Source: Streptomyces avicenniae (lineage in GTDB: Bacteria; Actinomycetota; Actinomycetes; Streptomycetales; Streptomycetaceae). Taken from it: DNA of 64,000 bases. Below, one piece after another: positions 43,401 through 52,080 of the stretch; position 1 is the first letter of the stretch, and every line of letters begins with the position of its first letter. Position numbers and translations under genes: made by a program. The DNA lies in assembly GCF_000719135.1 (NCBI RefSeq), contig NZ_JOEK01000012.1:62001-126000 (forward strand), in the 5' to 3' direction. Below the pieces are notes generated by a model. The model worked only from the letters and a program-made list of their open reading frames with translations, searched no databases and was not told where the DNA came from.

Positions 43401-43859
43401 ATGACCGCGCCCAGCCCCGCCGTGCTCACGCCTACCCAACTCGCCTCCACCGCCCGGGAGTTCGCCGCAAGGACCGAGCTGTGGCGGCCCGCCACCCGTT
43501 TCACCGCCGACCGCCGCTGGTACCAACGCCTTGAGCGCGCCGACGACTTCGAGGTGTGGCTCCTGACCTGGCTGCCCGGCCAGGGCACCGAGATCCACAA
43601 CCACGGCGGCTCGTCCGGCGCCTTCACCGTCGTCGAAGGGACGCTCACCGAGCGGTCGTTCGGCGACGAGCCGGTCCCCCGCACCCTGGACACCGGGCAG
43701 CTGCGCTCCTTCGGCCCCACCTACGTCCACGAGGTCACCAACAACGGCGACATCCCGGCCGTCAGCATCCACGCCTACGGCCCGGCGCTCACCGTCCAGT
43801 CGTTCTTCGCCTGGGACGGCGCGCTGCGCCTGCTGCGCACCGAGGCGGTGGACGACTGA
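43401..43859 (+). CDS. Cysteine dioxygenase
   Basis: A 152-residue cupin starting at ATG 43401. The iron ligands fit H66 and H68 (GTEIHNHGGSSG) and H110 (SFGPTYVHEVTN), and RWYQRL is the usual cysteine-binding region. It oxidises cysteine to cysteine sulfinate. Its stop overlaps the rhodanese start (TGATG), so the pair removes excess cysteine and handles released sulfur together. Confidence 0.92.
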   Translation: MTAPSPAVLTPTQLASTAREFAARTELWRPATRFTADRRWYQRLERADDFEVWLLTWLPGQGTEIHNHGGSSGAFTVVEGTLTERSFGDEPVPRTLDTGQLRSFGPTYVHEVTNNGDIPAVSIHAYGPALTVQSFFAWDGALRLLRTEAVDD

Positions 43860-44251
43860 TGGCGACGCCGGAGCCCGGCATCGACGCCTACCTCGAAGCG
43901 GTACGCGCCCCCCTCGACCGGCCGGGGCCGCAGGAGGCGCGGGACGCCGTCGCCGCGGGCGCCGTCCTGGTGGACACGCGCCCGGAGTTCCAGCGCGCGG
44001 CGAGCGGCACGGTGCCCGGCGCGCTCGTCATCGAGCGCAACCACCTGGAGTGGCGCCTCGACCCGTCGAGCGGCGCGTCCGTGCCGGAGGCGACGGACCC
44101 CGACGTCCGGTGGATCGTCTTCTGCGACGAGGGGTACGCGTCCTCGCTGGCCGCCGCGTCACTGCGCGCGATCGGCCTGTCCCGGGCGACGGACCTGGAC
44201 GGCGGCTTCCAGGCGTGGCGCCGCGCCGGGCTGCCCGTCACCCCTCCGTAG
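43859..44251 (+). CDS. Rhodanese-like sulfurtransferase
   Basis: A 130-residue single-domain rhodanese with the catalytic cysteine C89 in VFCDEGYASSLAA, and LVDTRPEFQR and GGFQAWRRAGLPV as family ends. It starts inside the dioxygenase stop codon. The enzyme transfers sulfane sulfur to a thiol acceptor. Its 3' end overlaps the convergent epimerase gene by 14 bases. Confidence 0.9.
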   Translation: MATPEPGIDAYLEAVRAPLDRPGPQEARDAVAAGAVLVDTRPEFQRAASGTVPGALVIERNHLEWRLDPSSGASVPEATDPDVRWIVFCDEGYASSLAAASLRAIGLSRATDLDGGFQAWRRAGLPVTPP

Positions 44252-45251
44252 TCTCCACGGCGGCCGTCCCCTCGCCGCCGAGCACGGCGGCCTCGGCCTC
44301 CGGCGTGACGCCGAGGGACGGCCTGGCCAGGGCGCGCCGGGCCGCGTCGTCCAGCCCGCGCAGCCACGCCCACGTGTCGGCGACGGTCTCGCCGACCGGG
44401 CGGCAGCGCAGGCCGGTGGCGAGGGCGCGGCGGGGGTCGGAGCGGTGCAGGGCGTCGTGCAGTTCGCCGGGCGGCGTCCACACCGGCAGCTCGGTCCACG
44501 GCGCGATCCCGGCGGCGAGGACCGCGTCGGGCGCGGTCCAGCGCAGGTCGGCGTCCGAGCCGGTCGCCAGGACGCAGGCGTCGAGCAGGCCGCCCATGGT
44601 GGTGTGCCCCGGCGGGCTCACCAGGTCGTGGGGGCCCGCCAGTCCGCGCGCGGCGGCGTCGAGCGTCCAGCGCGCCAGGTCGCGGACGTCCACGTACTGG
44701 AGCGGCAGGTCACGCGGCCCCGGCGCGAGCACGGGCCCGCCGCGCGCGATGCGCGTGAGCCACCAGGGCAGCCGCCCGACGTCCTCGTACGGGCCGAGCA
44801 GCAGCCCGCAGCGCACCAGCAGCGCGCGCCCGGGGAACGCCGCCTCGGCCGCGAGTTCGCCGCCGCGCTTGTCGGCCGGGTAGTCGGTGGCGCCCGCATC
44901 GGGCGATCCCGCGACGACCGGCCCGCCCTCGTCCAGCCCGGCAGCGATGGGCCAGGTGTAGACGGACCGGCTGGAGACGTACGTGTAGTGCCCGGCGCGT
45001 CCGGCCAAGGCGCGGGCGGCGTCCCGGACGGCGGTCGGCGCGCCGCTCCAGGTGTCCACGACGAGGTCCCACTCCCCCGCGGTCGGCGCGTGCGGCCCCT
45101 CGCCCGTACGGTCGCCGCGCAGCGACGTCACGCCGGGCGGCGGCGCGTGCCTCCCCCGGTGAAACGCGTCCACGGCCCAGCCGCGCGCCACGGCCGCCTC
45201 GGCGACCGCCCGCCCCACGAAGCCCGTGCCACCCATCATCAGCAGTCTCAT
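44238..45251 (-). CDS. NAD-dependent epimerase/dehydratase-like reductase
   Basis: A 337-residue short-chain dehydrogenase of the extended type: MRLLMMGGTGFVGRAVAEAA gives the GxxGxxG cofactor loop and YTYVSSRSVYTW the strand before the active site. DYPADKRGGELA provides the YxxxK pair. It resembles the isoflavone-reductase/RNP-binding-like epimerases common in actinomycetes; substrate unknown. Monocistronic and leftward. Confidence 0.85.
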   Translation of the reverse strand: MRLLMMGGTGFVGRAVAEAAVARGWAVDAFHRGRHAPPPGVTSLRGDRTGEGPHAPTAGEWDLVVDTWSGAPTAVRDAARALAGRAGHYTYVSSRSVYTWPIAAGLDEGGPVVAGSPDAGATDYPADKRGGELAAEAAFPGRALLVRCGLLLGPYEDVGRLPWWLTRIARGGPVLAPGPRDLPLQYVDVRDLARWTLDAAARGLAGPHDLVSPPGHTTMGGLLDACVLATGSDADLRWTAPDAVLAAGIAPWTELPVWTPPGELHDALHRSDPRRALATGLRCRPVGETVADTWAWLRGLDDAARRALARPSLGVTPEAEAAVLGGEGTAAVETTEG

Positions 45252-45350
45252 ACGGCCACCATGGCCCGCGCGCCTGGCCCGCCGGAAGCCTTCCCTGCCC
45301 TCGGCAGAGCCCGCCGCGCCCCGCGCCCGGCCGCTCGTTAGGGTGCGGGT

Positions 45351-45923
45351 ATGCCGGAACAGGGAGCCAGGACGCCCGGCGCGGACGCCACCGCGCTCCC
45401 GACGGACACCGGGCTGCTGCTGCGCCCCTGGGCCCCCGGCGACCGCGCCGCGGTCCGTGACGCGTTCGCGGGCCCGCTGATGCACCGCCAGTTCGGCGCG
45501 CCCCTGCCACCGGACGGCGCCGTGGACGACGCCGCCGCCGCGCACTGGCTGGCGACGCGTGCGGCGGAACGGGCCGCCGGGCTCGCGTACTCCTTCGCCG
45601 TCACGGAGGGCGGCGCGCTGGTGGGCTGCGCGGCGGTCGGGTCAGTGAACCGCGCGCACGACTCGGGCTGGGTCTCCTACTGGACGGTGCCCGCCGCACG
45701 CGGCCGGGGCGTGGCGGGCGCGGCGCTGCGGGCCCTGTCCGGCTGGTGCTTCACGGGCCTTCTGCTGTACCGGCTGGAGCTGGGGCACCGGCTGGACAAC
45801 CCGGCGTCGTGCCACGTCGCCCGCGCCGCCGGGTTCACGCCCGAGGGCGTCCAGCGCGCCAAGCTGCGGTACGGCGGCACACGCCACGACGTCGAGTTGC
45901 ACGCGCGCCTCGCCGACGACTGA
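45351..45923 (+). CDS. GNAT-family N-acetyltransferase (RimJ/RimL-like)
   Basis: A 190-residue acetyltransferase of the RimJ/RimL branch. The acetyl-CoA loop is VPAARGRGVAGAALRALSGW, and LGHRLDNPASCHVARAAGF is the usual end of the fold. It probably N-acetylates a protein terminus or small amine. Divergent from the epimerase and convergent with the HEPN protein. Confidence 0.87.
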   Translation: MPEQGARTPGADATALPTDTGLLLRPWAPGDRAAVRDAFAGPLMHRQFGAPLPPDGAVDDAAAAHWLATRAAERAAGLAYSFAVTEGGALVGCAAVGSVNRAHDSGWVSYWTVPAARGRGVAGAALRALSGWCFTGLLLYRLELGHRLDNPASCHVARAAGFTPEGVQRAKLRYGGTRHDVELHARLADD

Positions 45924-45939
45924 ACGGGCCCCCGCCGCG

Positions 45940-47166
45940 TCAGGACACCGGCCGCGACTCCTCCCACGCCCACTCGAACTCCTCGCGGTACGTCTCGAAC
46001 AGCGTCAGCTCCCCGTCGGACGCCGGGTGGTCACGCCTTATCACCTCGCGCCCGGCCCGCCGCAGCACGAGCGCCGGGGTCTCCATGCCCCGGCTGCGCC
46101 GCAGGTACGACTGGACGACGGCGACACCGCCGGGGCCGTCCGCGTCCACGAAGTAGGCGCTGAAACGCGGCGTGTCGTCGAAGACGTGGATCTCGAACGC
46201 CTCGGGGTCACGCACCCGGGCGCGCACCCGGCGCACGTGCAGGATGCTCGTCTCCACCGCACGCCCCAGCTCGCCCCGCTTCAGCCCCAGCTCACGCTCG
46301 CGGCGCCGCATCGCGCTCCCGGCCGGGTTGAGGAACAGCAGCCGCACGCGGCAGCCCGACTCGGCGAGCCGCACCAGGCGGCGGCCCGGGTAGTTCTGCA
46401 CGAGCATGCCGAGGCCTATGCCGACCGCGTCCAGCCGCCGCGCCCCGCCGAACAGGTCCTCGGCCGGGAGCTGCCGCTGGAGCCGCACGCGGTCCGGGTG
46501 GACGCCCGCGACGTCCGTGAACCGGTCGCCGACCAGCCGCTCGACCGCGTCCTCGGGCAGCCGCCCGGGGGTGGGCGCGCCGGAGTCGAGCAGCCGCAGC
46601 AGCCGCGCGCAGCCGCGCTCCGCCTGGTCGAGGACCGCGCGGCTCATCCCCCGGTTGCGGCTGACGGCGCTGCGCGCGACCTCCAGCTCGTCGAGCGTCA
46701 GCTCCAGCTCGCGGCGGTTGTCCAAATACGGCGCGAAGCAGGGCCAGTGCTGCACCATGAGTTCACGCAGCTGAGGGAGCGTCAGGAAGGCGAGCACCGT
46801 GTCATCGGCAGGATCGAGCAGATGCCCCTTGCGGCGGCTGACCTCCCGCAGGGCCGCCGCGCGCTGCACCCACTCCTGGCCGGTCGGCCCGGCGGCGGCG
46901 ACCTCCCACTCCGCGCCGTGCACCGGCTCGTACACCGGCCGCAGCACGGCGGTCACGACGGAGCGCAGCCGCTGCTCGACCAGGTTGAGCCAGACGTACG
47001 CCCGTCCGGCGCGCTCGACGCGGGTGCGTACCTCGGACCAGTCCTCGGACGTCCAGCCCAGATCCGCGCCGATCTCCACAGGACGCGGGACGGGGACCGC
47101 GCCCGGGTGTGCCTGGACGGTCTCCTCCCCGTTCCCCGAGGGCAGTTCCAGCCCCGAAGAGCTCAC
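45940..47166 (-). CDS. SAV2148-family HEPN domain protein with PLD-like C-terminal half
   Basis: A 408-residue protein with GTG start at 47166. The N-terminal half (about residues 25-185) is the helical SAV2148-type HEPN region, for example AGRAYVWLNLVEQRLRSVVT. The C-terminal half opens with VGIGLGMLVQNYPGRRLVRL and CRVRLLFLNPAGSAMRRRER, which resembles the phospholipase-D-like fold of prokaryotic stress-effector proteins. HEPN proteins are often RNases, but I do not see a clear Rx4-6H pair in a safe alignment, so activity is open. It is widespread in Streptomyces, divergent from treY. Confidence 0.75.
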   Translation of the reverse strand: MSSSGLELPSGNGEETVQAHPGAVPVPRPVEIGADLGWTSEDWSEVRTRVERAGRAYVWLNLVEQRLRSVVTAVLRPVYEPVHGAEWEVAAAGPTGQEWVQRAAALREVSRRKGHLLDPADDTVLAFLTLPQLRELMVQHWPCFAPYLDNRRELELTLDELEVARSAVSRNRGMSRAVLDQAERGCARLLRLLDSGAPTPGRLPEDAVERLVGDRFTDVAGVHPDRVRLQRQLPAEDLFGGARRLDAVGIGLGMLVQNYPGRRLVRLAESGCRVRLLFLNPAGSAMRRRERELGLKRGELGRAVETSILHVRRVRARVRDPEAFEIHVFDDTPRFSAYFVDADGPGGVAVVQSYLRRSRGMETPALVLRRAGREVIRRDHPASDGELTLFETYREEFEWAWEESRPVS

Positions 47167-47289
47167 CGCCTGCACCGCCTTCCGCCCCACTGTTGGATCA
47201 AGGAAGCCTACTGCGGCGCGCGGCGGCCGTGCAGCTCGCACGGGGATCACCCGCGCTTGGGTGGGCGGCGCCGTGGGCAGAGGCACCTC

Positions 47290-49728
47290 ATGACAGCGCG
47301 CCGGCCGCCCACGGCCACGTACCGGGTGCAGCTCACGCCCGACTTCCCGTTCGCCGCTGCGGAGGAGACCGTGCCGTACGCGGCGTCCCTCGGGGTGTCG
47401 CACCTGCACCTGTCGCCGGTGCTTGAGGCCGTGCCGGGATCGCAGCACGGCTACGACGTGACGGACCACCGGCGGGTGCGGGCCGAGCTGGGGGGCGAGG
47501 AGGGCCTGCGGTCGCTGGCGGCGACCGCGCGCCGTCACGGTCTCGGGCTCGTGCTGGACATCGTGCCCAACCACATGGCGGTCCCGGCACGCACGGACCT
47601 GAACGCGCCGCTGTGGGACGTCCTGCGGAACGGGCCCGGCGCGGCGTCCGCGGACTGGTTCGACATCGACTGGGCGGCGGGCGGCGGGCGCGTGCTGCTG
47701 CCGGTGCTGGGCGGGCCGCTGGGCGGCGAACTGGGCGCGCTGACCGTCGAGGACGGGACGCTGCACTACTGGGACCACCGCTTCCCGCTGCGTCCCGGCA
47801 CCGAGCACCTGCCGCTGGCCGAGCTGTTGGACGCCCAGCACTACCGCCTGGTGTGGTGGCGGCTGGGGCGGACCGAGCTGAACTACCGGCGCTTCTTCGC
47901 GATCTCGGAGCTGATCGGCGTGCGCGTCGAGGTGCCCGAGGTGTTCGAGGCGTCGCACGCGACGCTGCTGCGGCTGGTGGACGAGGGCCTGGTGGACGGG
48001 CTGCGCGTCGATCATCCGGACGGGCTCGCCGACCCCGGCACCTACCTGCGGACCCTGCGGGTGCGCACGGGCGGCGTGTGGACCGTCGTGGAGAAGATCC
48101 TGGGCGCGGGCGAGCAGTTGCCCGCGACCTGGCCGATCGACGGGACGACGGGCTACGACGCGCGGCGCTACATCGACGCGGTGTTCACCGACGGGGACGG
48201 CGCGGAGCGGCTGGCCGACGCCTACCGGGCGTTCACGGGCGCGCCGCCCGACCTGGGCGGCGCGTGGGGGCCGACGCTGCGGCGGGCGGCGTACCGGATG
48301 CTCACGCACGAGCTGGCGGCCGAGACGAACCGCCTGGCGCGGGTGGCCGAGGCGGTGTGCAGGACGCTGCCTGACGTGCGGCTGCGGGACCACGCGCCGT
48401 GGGCGCTGCGGACGGCGCTCGTCGAGGTGCTGGTGCGGCTGCCGGTGTACCGGCCGTACGTGGCGGCCGGGGTCCCGGCGTCGCCGGTGGACGAGGCGAT
48501 GCTCGCGTCGGCGGCCGACGGGGCGCGCGCGGCGTTCGCCGTCGCGGGCGAGGCGGCGGCGGTGGACACGGTGCGTGACCTGGCGCTCGGCCGCTACGGG
48601 GAGGCGGGCGACGAGTTCCGCGTGCGGTTCGCGCAGGTGGCCTCCGCGCTGCGGGCGAAGTCGGCGGAGGACACTGCGGGTTACCGGTACGCGCCGCTGC
48701 TGTCGGCGGCCGAGGTGGGCGGCGAGCCGGACACCCCGGCGCTGCCGCCGGTCGCGTTCCACGCGTTCTGCCTGCGGCTCCAGCGCGACTGGCCGCTGAG
48801 CGGGACCCTGCTGTCCACGCACGACACGAAGCGCAGTGGGGACGTGCGGGCCGCGCTCGCCGCGCTGTCCGAGGTGCCCGAGGGCTGGTCGGAACTCGTC
48901 GTGCGGCTCACGGAGGAGACGGCGCGCGGTGGCGTGCGTGCCCCGGACCCGCATGTGGCCTGGACCGCCTGGCAGACGGCGTACGCCCTCGCGGGCGCGG
49001 ACGACCCGGACGGGGAGCGGCTGTCGGCTGCGCTGCTCAAGACCGTGCGGGAGGCGGCGCTGCACACGACGTGGACGGAGCCCGACGAGGCGTACGAGGC
49101 GGCGGTCGGGCGGTTCCTGCGCGCGGGGCCGGGCGGCGCCGCGGGCGCCGAACTCGGCGTGTTCGCCGAGGCGATGGCGCCGCTGGTGCGCGCGAACGTG
49201 CTGGGGACGGCGCTGGTGCACCTGACGATGCCGGGCGTCCCTGACGTCTACCGCGGCTCGGAGACGCGGTTCGTGGCGTTGGTGGATCCGGACAACAGGC
49301 GGTCGGCGGCACTGCCCGTCGCGCGGCTCGCGGCGCTGGACGCGGAGGGCGGGGCGCCCGCCGGGCGCGTGCCCGAGGGCGGCTCGGTCGGGCTGGCGGA
49401 CGAGAAGCTGCGGCTGACGGCGACGGCGCTGCGGCTGCGGCGTGGCCACCCCGAGTGGTTCGGGGAGCAGGGGGGTTACCGGTCGCTGACGGGTGAGGGC
49501 GAGGCGGCGGAGCACTGCCTGGCGTTCGTGCGGGCGGAGCGCGTGGTGACCGCGGTGACCCGGCTGTCGGCCCGCCTCGCGACGGCGGGCGGTTGGAACG
49601 GGACCGTGCTGCCGCTGCCGCCGGGCGACTGGCGTGACCTGCTGACGGGGCGCCGGGCGACGGGCAGGACGCCGCTCGCGGAGCTGTTCGCCGGGGCGCC
49701 CGTGGCGCTGCTCGTGCGGGAGGACTGA
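47290..49728 (+). CDS. treY: Maltooligosyl trehalose synthase
   Basis: An 812-residue GH13 enzyme starting at ATG 47290. Motifs: PTATYRVQLTPDFPFAAAEE at the start, LGLVLDIVPNHMAVP (region I), DGLRVDHPDGLADP (region II with the nucleophile Asp), VWTVVEKILGAGEQLP (region III Glu) and LLSTHDTKRSGDVRAAL (region IV). It converts the reducing end of maltodextrins to a trehalosyl unit, which TreZ releases. The treZ gene begins only at 63546, about 13.8 kb away. Confidence 0.95.
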   Translation: MTARRPPTATYRVQLTPDFPFAAAEETVPYAASLGVSHLHLSPVLEAVPGSQHGYDVTDHRRVRAELGGEEGLRSLAATARRHGLGLVLDIVPNHMAVPARTDLNAPLWDVLRNGPGAASADWFDIDWAAGGGRVLLPVLGGPLGGELGALTVEDGTLHYWDHRFPLRPGTEHLPLAELLDAQHYRLVWWRLGRTELNYRRFFAISELIGVRVEVPEVFEASHATLLRLVDEGLVDGLRVDHPDGLADPGTYLRTLRVRTGGVWTVVEKILGAGEQLPATWPIDGTTGYDARRYIDAVFTDGDGAERLADAYRAFTGAPPDLGGAWGPTLRRAAYRMLTHELAAETNRLARVAEAVCRTLPDVRLRDHAPWALRTALVEVLVRLPVYRPYVAAGVPASPVDEAMLASAADGARAAFAVAGEAAAVDTVRDLALGRYGEAGDEFRVRFAQVASALRAKSAEDTAGYRYAPLLSAAEVGGEPDTPALPPVAFHAFCLRLQRDWPLSGTLLSTHDTKRSGDVRAALAALSEVPEGWSELVVRLTEETARGGVRAPDPHVAWTAWQTAYALAGADDPDGERLSAALLKTVREAALHTTWTEPDEAYEAAVGRFLRAGPGGAAGAELGVFAEAMAPLVRANVLGTALVHLTMPGVPDVYRGSETRFVALVDPDNRRSAALPVARLAALDAEGGAPAGRVPEGGSVGLADEKLRLTATALRLRRGHPEWFGEQGGYRSLTGEGEAAEHCLAFVRAERVVTAVTRLSARLATAGGWNGTVLPLPPGDWRDLLTGRRATGRTPLAELFAGAPVALLVRED

Positions 49729-49882
49729 CCGCGAGGGGGACCGTTCGCACGTATCCCGGTCACTCGTGCCGGTGACACCGCGCCGGGGTTCCGGGGCGGC
49801 GGCGGACCGCTGCGGAACGATCACCTCAGCCCGGCGGCGTACAACACGCCAGGCGCACAAGCCCATCCGCAGGAGGAACACC

Positions 49883-50146
49883 ATGCGTATCCGTACCGCG
49901 CTCGCGACCGGCGTGCTGGCCGCCACCTTCGTCGTCGGCGGCGCCGGGGGCGCCCTCGCCCACGGCGCGGGGTCGAAGGCCGCCGAGAAGTCCGCCGAGG
50001 TGAGCGGCAAGGGCTGGCTCCGCGGCTGCGAGATCCACGCCGGTATCTACCACGACAACCCCTACTACGGCGAGAGCTGCTTCGGCGGCGGCTTCGAGTT
50101 CGCCGCGAAGAAGGAAGCCAAGAAGGAAGCGGCCTGGCGGCGCTGA
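49883..50146 (+). CDS. Small secreted protein
   Basis: An 87-residue protein with AGGAGG before ATG 49883. The N-terminus is a Sec signal (MRIRTALATGVLAATFVVGG, cleavage likely after GALA). The mature part of about 60 residues has two cysteines (LRGCEIHAG and GESCFGGGFE), so one disulfide, and a Lys/Glu/Ala tail AAKKEAKKEAAWRR. No family recognised. It is followed by a strong terminator. Confidence 0.7.
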   Translation: MRIRTALATGVLAATFVVGGAGGALAHGAGSKAAEKSAEVSGKGWLRGCEIHAGIYHDNPYYGESCFGGGFEFAAKKEAKKEAAWRR

Positions 50147-50172
50147 ACGGCCCCCACGCGCGCGTCATCCCC

Positions 50173-50200
50173 ACCGGCGGGTCCTCACGGACCCGCCGGT
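50173..50200 (+). terminator. Rho-independent-type terminator after the small secreted protein
   Basis: A perfect 12-base stem (ACCGGCGGGTCC, 50173-50184, with its complement at 50189-50200), a four-base loop and TTTCG behind it, 27 bases after the stop codon. Confidence 0.8.
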
Positions 50201-50259
50201 TTCGCGTGCTCGAGAACCGGATGCACGTTCATCTGCACCGGACCCTCACTGATCGCAAC

Positions 50260-50273
50260 CTTATGGGTATAAG
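50260..50273. promoter_or_regulatory. CTTATGGGTATAAG inverted repeat upstream of the first MarR gene
   Basis: CTTAT-GGGT-ATAAG lies 164 bases before the MarR start, in an unusually AT-rich patch (TTATGGGTATAAGATAACGA). It shares the CATAAG/CTTATG word with the palindrome at the MFS promoter (53761) and the site at the monooxygenase promoter (57563), so it may be an autoregulatory site. Confidence 0.4.
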
Positions 50274-50436
50274 ATAACGAACAGCAGGTGGATCTCTCCG
50301 GGGGAGTGCACGAGGGGCGGGCTCGACCGCGACAGCGGGCCGGACATACTGGGGCCATGCATCTGTCCGAGCCCCGTGACAGGACGGTTCTCCGCGAGAT
50401 CACAGGCAACGGCCCTACTGTGAAGCGGGAAGCACT

Positions 50437-50868
50437 GTGACGAAACTCTCCGTCGATGACCGCATCGGCCACCACATCAAGCGGACGGAACAGCACCTGA
50501 TCGCGGCGAAGCACGCGGCCGTGCAGGCGTTCGGTCTGACCGTGCCGCAGTACACCGTGCTGCTGGTCCTGTCCACGGAACCGGGCCTGACCGGCGCGGG
50601 TCTCGCCCGCCGCTGCCTGGTCACGCCGCAGACCATGTCCGCCGTGCTCGGCACGATGGAGCGCGAGGGGCTGGTCGAACGGCTGCCGCACCCGACGCAC
50701 CACCACGTGCTGGAGACGCGGCTCACCGCGCTCGGCAGGACCAGGCTGCGCAAGGCGGACAAGGCGGCGGTCGCCGTCGAGCAGCGGCTGAGCGACCTGT
50801 TCACGCCCGAGGAGATCACGTCGTTCCTTGAGTACCTGGACCGCTGTTCCCACGCGCTGGAGAGCTGA
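50437..50868 (+). CDS. MarR-family regulator (paralogue of the one at 60849)
   Basis: A 143-residue MarR protein with GTG start at 50437. LTVPQYTVLLVLSTEPGLTG, LARRCLVTPQTMSAVLGTME (recognition helix) and VERLPHPTHHHVLETRLT (wing) give the fold. It is closely similar along its length to the MarR at 60849-61319: both begin with RIGHHI and share ARRC-VTPQTMS-VL and HPxHHHVLExRLT. It probably represses the efflux pump and hydrolase genes to its right. See the CATAAG sites. Confidence 0.92.
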   Translation: MTKLSVDDRIGHHIKRTEQHLIAAKHAAVQAFGLTVPQYTVLLVLSTEPGLTGAGLARRCLVTPQTMSAVLGTMEREGLVERLPHPTHHHVLETRLTALGRTRLRKADKAAVAVEQRLSDLFTPEEITSFLEYLDRCSHALES

Positions 50869-51027
50869 CGCCGGGCCCGCGGGCCCGGCCGGGGGTAAAG
50901 CCGTGGGAAAACCGAGGGAAAATCCGGGAAAAGGCGCACGGCGCACGGCGGGGCTCCAGGACCCGCCCCGCTGACGGGTCGTCAGCCGCCGTGACCCGTG
51001 GGGCCGCCGCGCCGCCGGGAACGACGC

Positions 51028-51060
51028 GGCGCCGGTCCCGCGGCTGGCGGGACCGGCGCC
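51028..51060 (-). terminator. Hairpin downstream of the cyclase-family hydrolase
   Basis: A perfect 14-base stem (51028-51041 with 51047-51060) and a five-base loop, 22 bases behind the stop of the leftward hydrolase gene. Confidence 0.75.
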
Positions 51061-51082
51061 GGAACGTGCCGACAGCGGTGTG

Positions 51083-52072
51083 TCAGTGCAGCGCCAGGGC
51101 CCGGATCTGGCCGCCGAAGCCGCCGCGGTGCTTGGGCGCGCCGACGACCAGCAGGGCGCCGCGGTCGGGCGCGGTGTCGAGGGCGGCGATGCTCTCGATG
51201 CCGTACTTGCCCGCGGGCAGCAGGATCTGGTGCGCGACGGGCGAGGTGCCGCCGCCGTCGAGGCTGTTGGTGTCCACGGCGACGCCGACGATGTTGCGCT
51301 CCTCCACCAGGAACGCCGCCGCCTCCTCCGTGATGCAGGGGAAGCGGAAGACGCCGTCCGCGCCCTGGTTGTTGTACGCGCCCGGCTGGTTGACGCGGCG
51401 CCACCAGCCGGAGTCCATCGCCACGACGGAGCGCGCGGGCAGCCGCCCGTAGCGGCTCTCGTAGCGCCGGATGTCACGCACGGTCAGCCCGGTCTCCGGG
51501 TCGCGGGCCGCGCGGTCGGCGATCCTGATGACGGCCAGCGGGGCGACCAGCCACTCCACGGGCAGCTGCTCGACGGTGAGACCGCCGTCGTGGAAGTGGC
51601 CGGGCGGGTCGATGTGCGTGCCGGAGTGCTCGTCGATCTTCAGTTCGAGGACGTTGAAGCCGTCCACCTCGATGGAGCGCGTCTGGTGGAACTCCGGCTG
51701 CGGCACGAGCGGCCAGAAGACCGGGAAGTCCTCGCCCAGTTCATGCGTCAGGTCGGCGATCCGCGGGTTGCGCGACAGCGCGGACGTCACGCTCTCCGCG
51801 CTGGCGACACCGCTCATCGCCGCGGTCGCGGCGATACCGGCGCCGCTGGCCGCCGAGAGGCGGAAGAGGTTACGGCGGCCCACCAGCCGCCCGGCGCCCT
51901 TGCCGCGGGAGGCGGGGGCGTCGTCGTGGCCGGTCCGCGTGTGGGCGCGGTGGGCGTGCTCGTGGCCGGACGCGTGCTCAGCCGCGTCCGTGCTCGCGTG
52001 ACCGTGACCGTGTCCGTGGCCGGGGACGTGCTCCGGCATCGTGACCTTGCGCATGAGGGCGGGACTGCACAT
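51083..52072 (-). CDS. Cyclase-family metal-dependent hydrolase with His-rich N-terminus and Tat signal
   Basis: A 329-residue protein of the KynB/isatin-hydrolase cyclase family (PF04199). The metal motif is DEHSGTHIDPPGHFHDG (HxGTHxDxPxH). Before it stands a twin-arginine signal VGRRNLFRLSAASGAG, so the enzyme is exported folded. The region ahead of the signal is unusual: about 55 residues with more than a dozen histidines (EHVPGHGHGHGHAS, ASGHEHAHRAHTRTGHDD). ATG 52072 is chosen for the AAGGA before it; shorter starts at 52054 and 52039 are possible. It follows the MFS gene by eight bases in the same transcript and may act on the exported compound. Confidence 0.85.
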   Translation of the reverse strand: MCSPALMRKVTMPEHVPGHGHGHGHASTDAAEHASGHEHAHRAHTRTGHDDAPASRGKGAGRLVGRRNLFRLSAASGAGIAATAAMSGVASAESVTSALSRNPRIADLTHELGEDFPVFWPLVPQPEFHQTRSIEVDGFNVLELKIDEHSGTHIDPPGHFHDGGLTVEQLPVEWLVAPLAVIRIADRAARDPETGLTVRDIRRYESRYGRLPARSVVAMDSGWWRRVNQPGAYNNQGADGVFRFPCITEEAAAFLVEERNIVGVAVDTNSLDGGGTSPVAHQILLPAGKYGIESIAALDTAPDRGALLVVGAPKHRGGFGGQIRALALH

Positions 52073-52080
52073 GGCGTTCC

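Noticed and set aside
47167..50010. Open reading frame on the minus strand that extends the HEPN protein to over 1300 codons
   Set aside because: It is antisense to treY; the translation is Arg/His/Gln-rich and repetitive, and the real protein begins at GTG 47166 at the usual SAV2148-family point.
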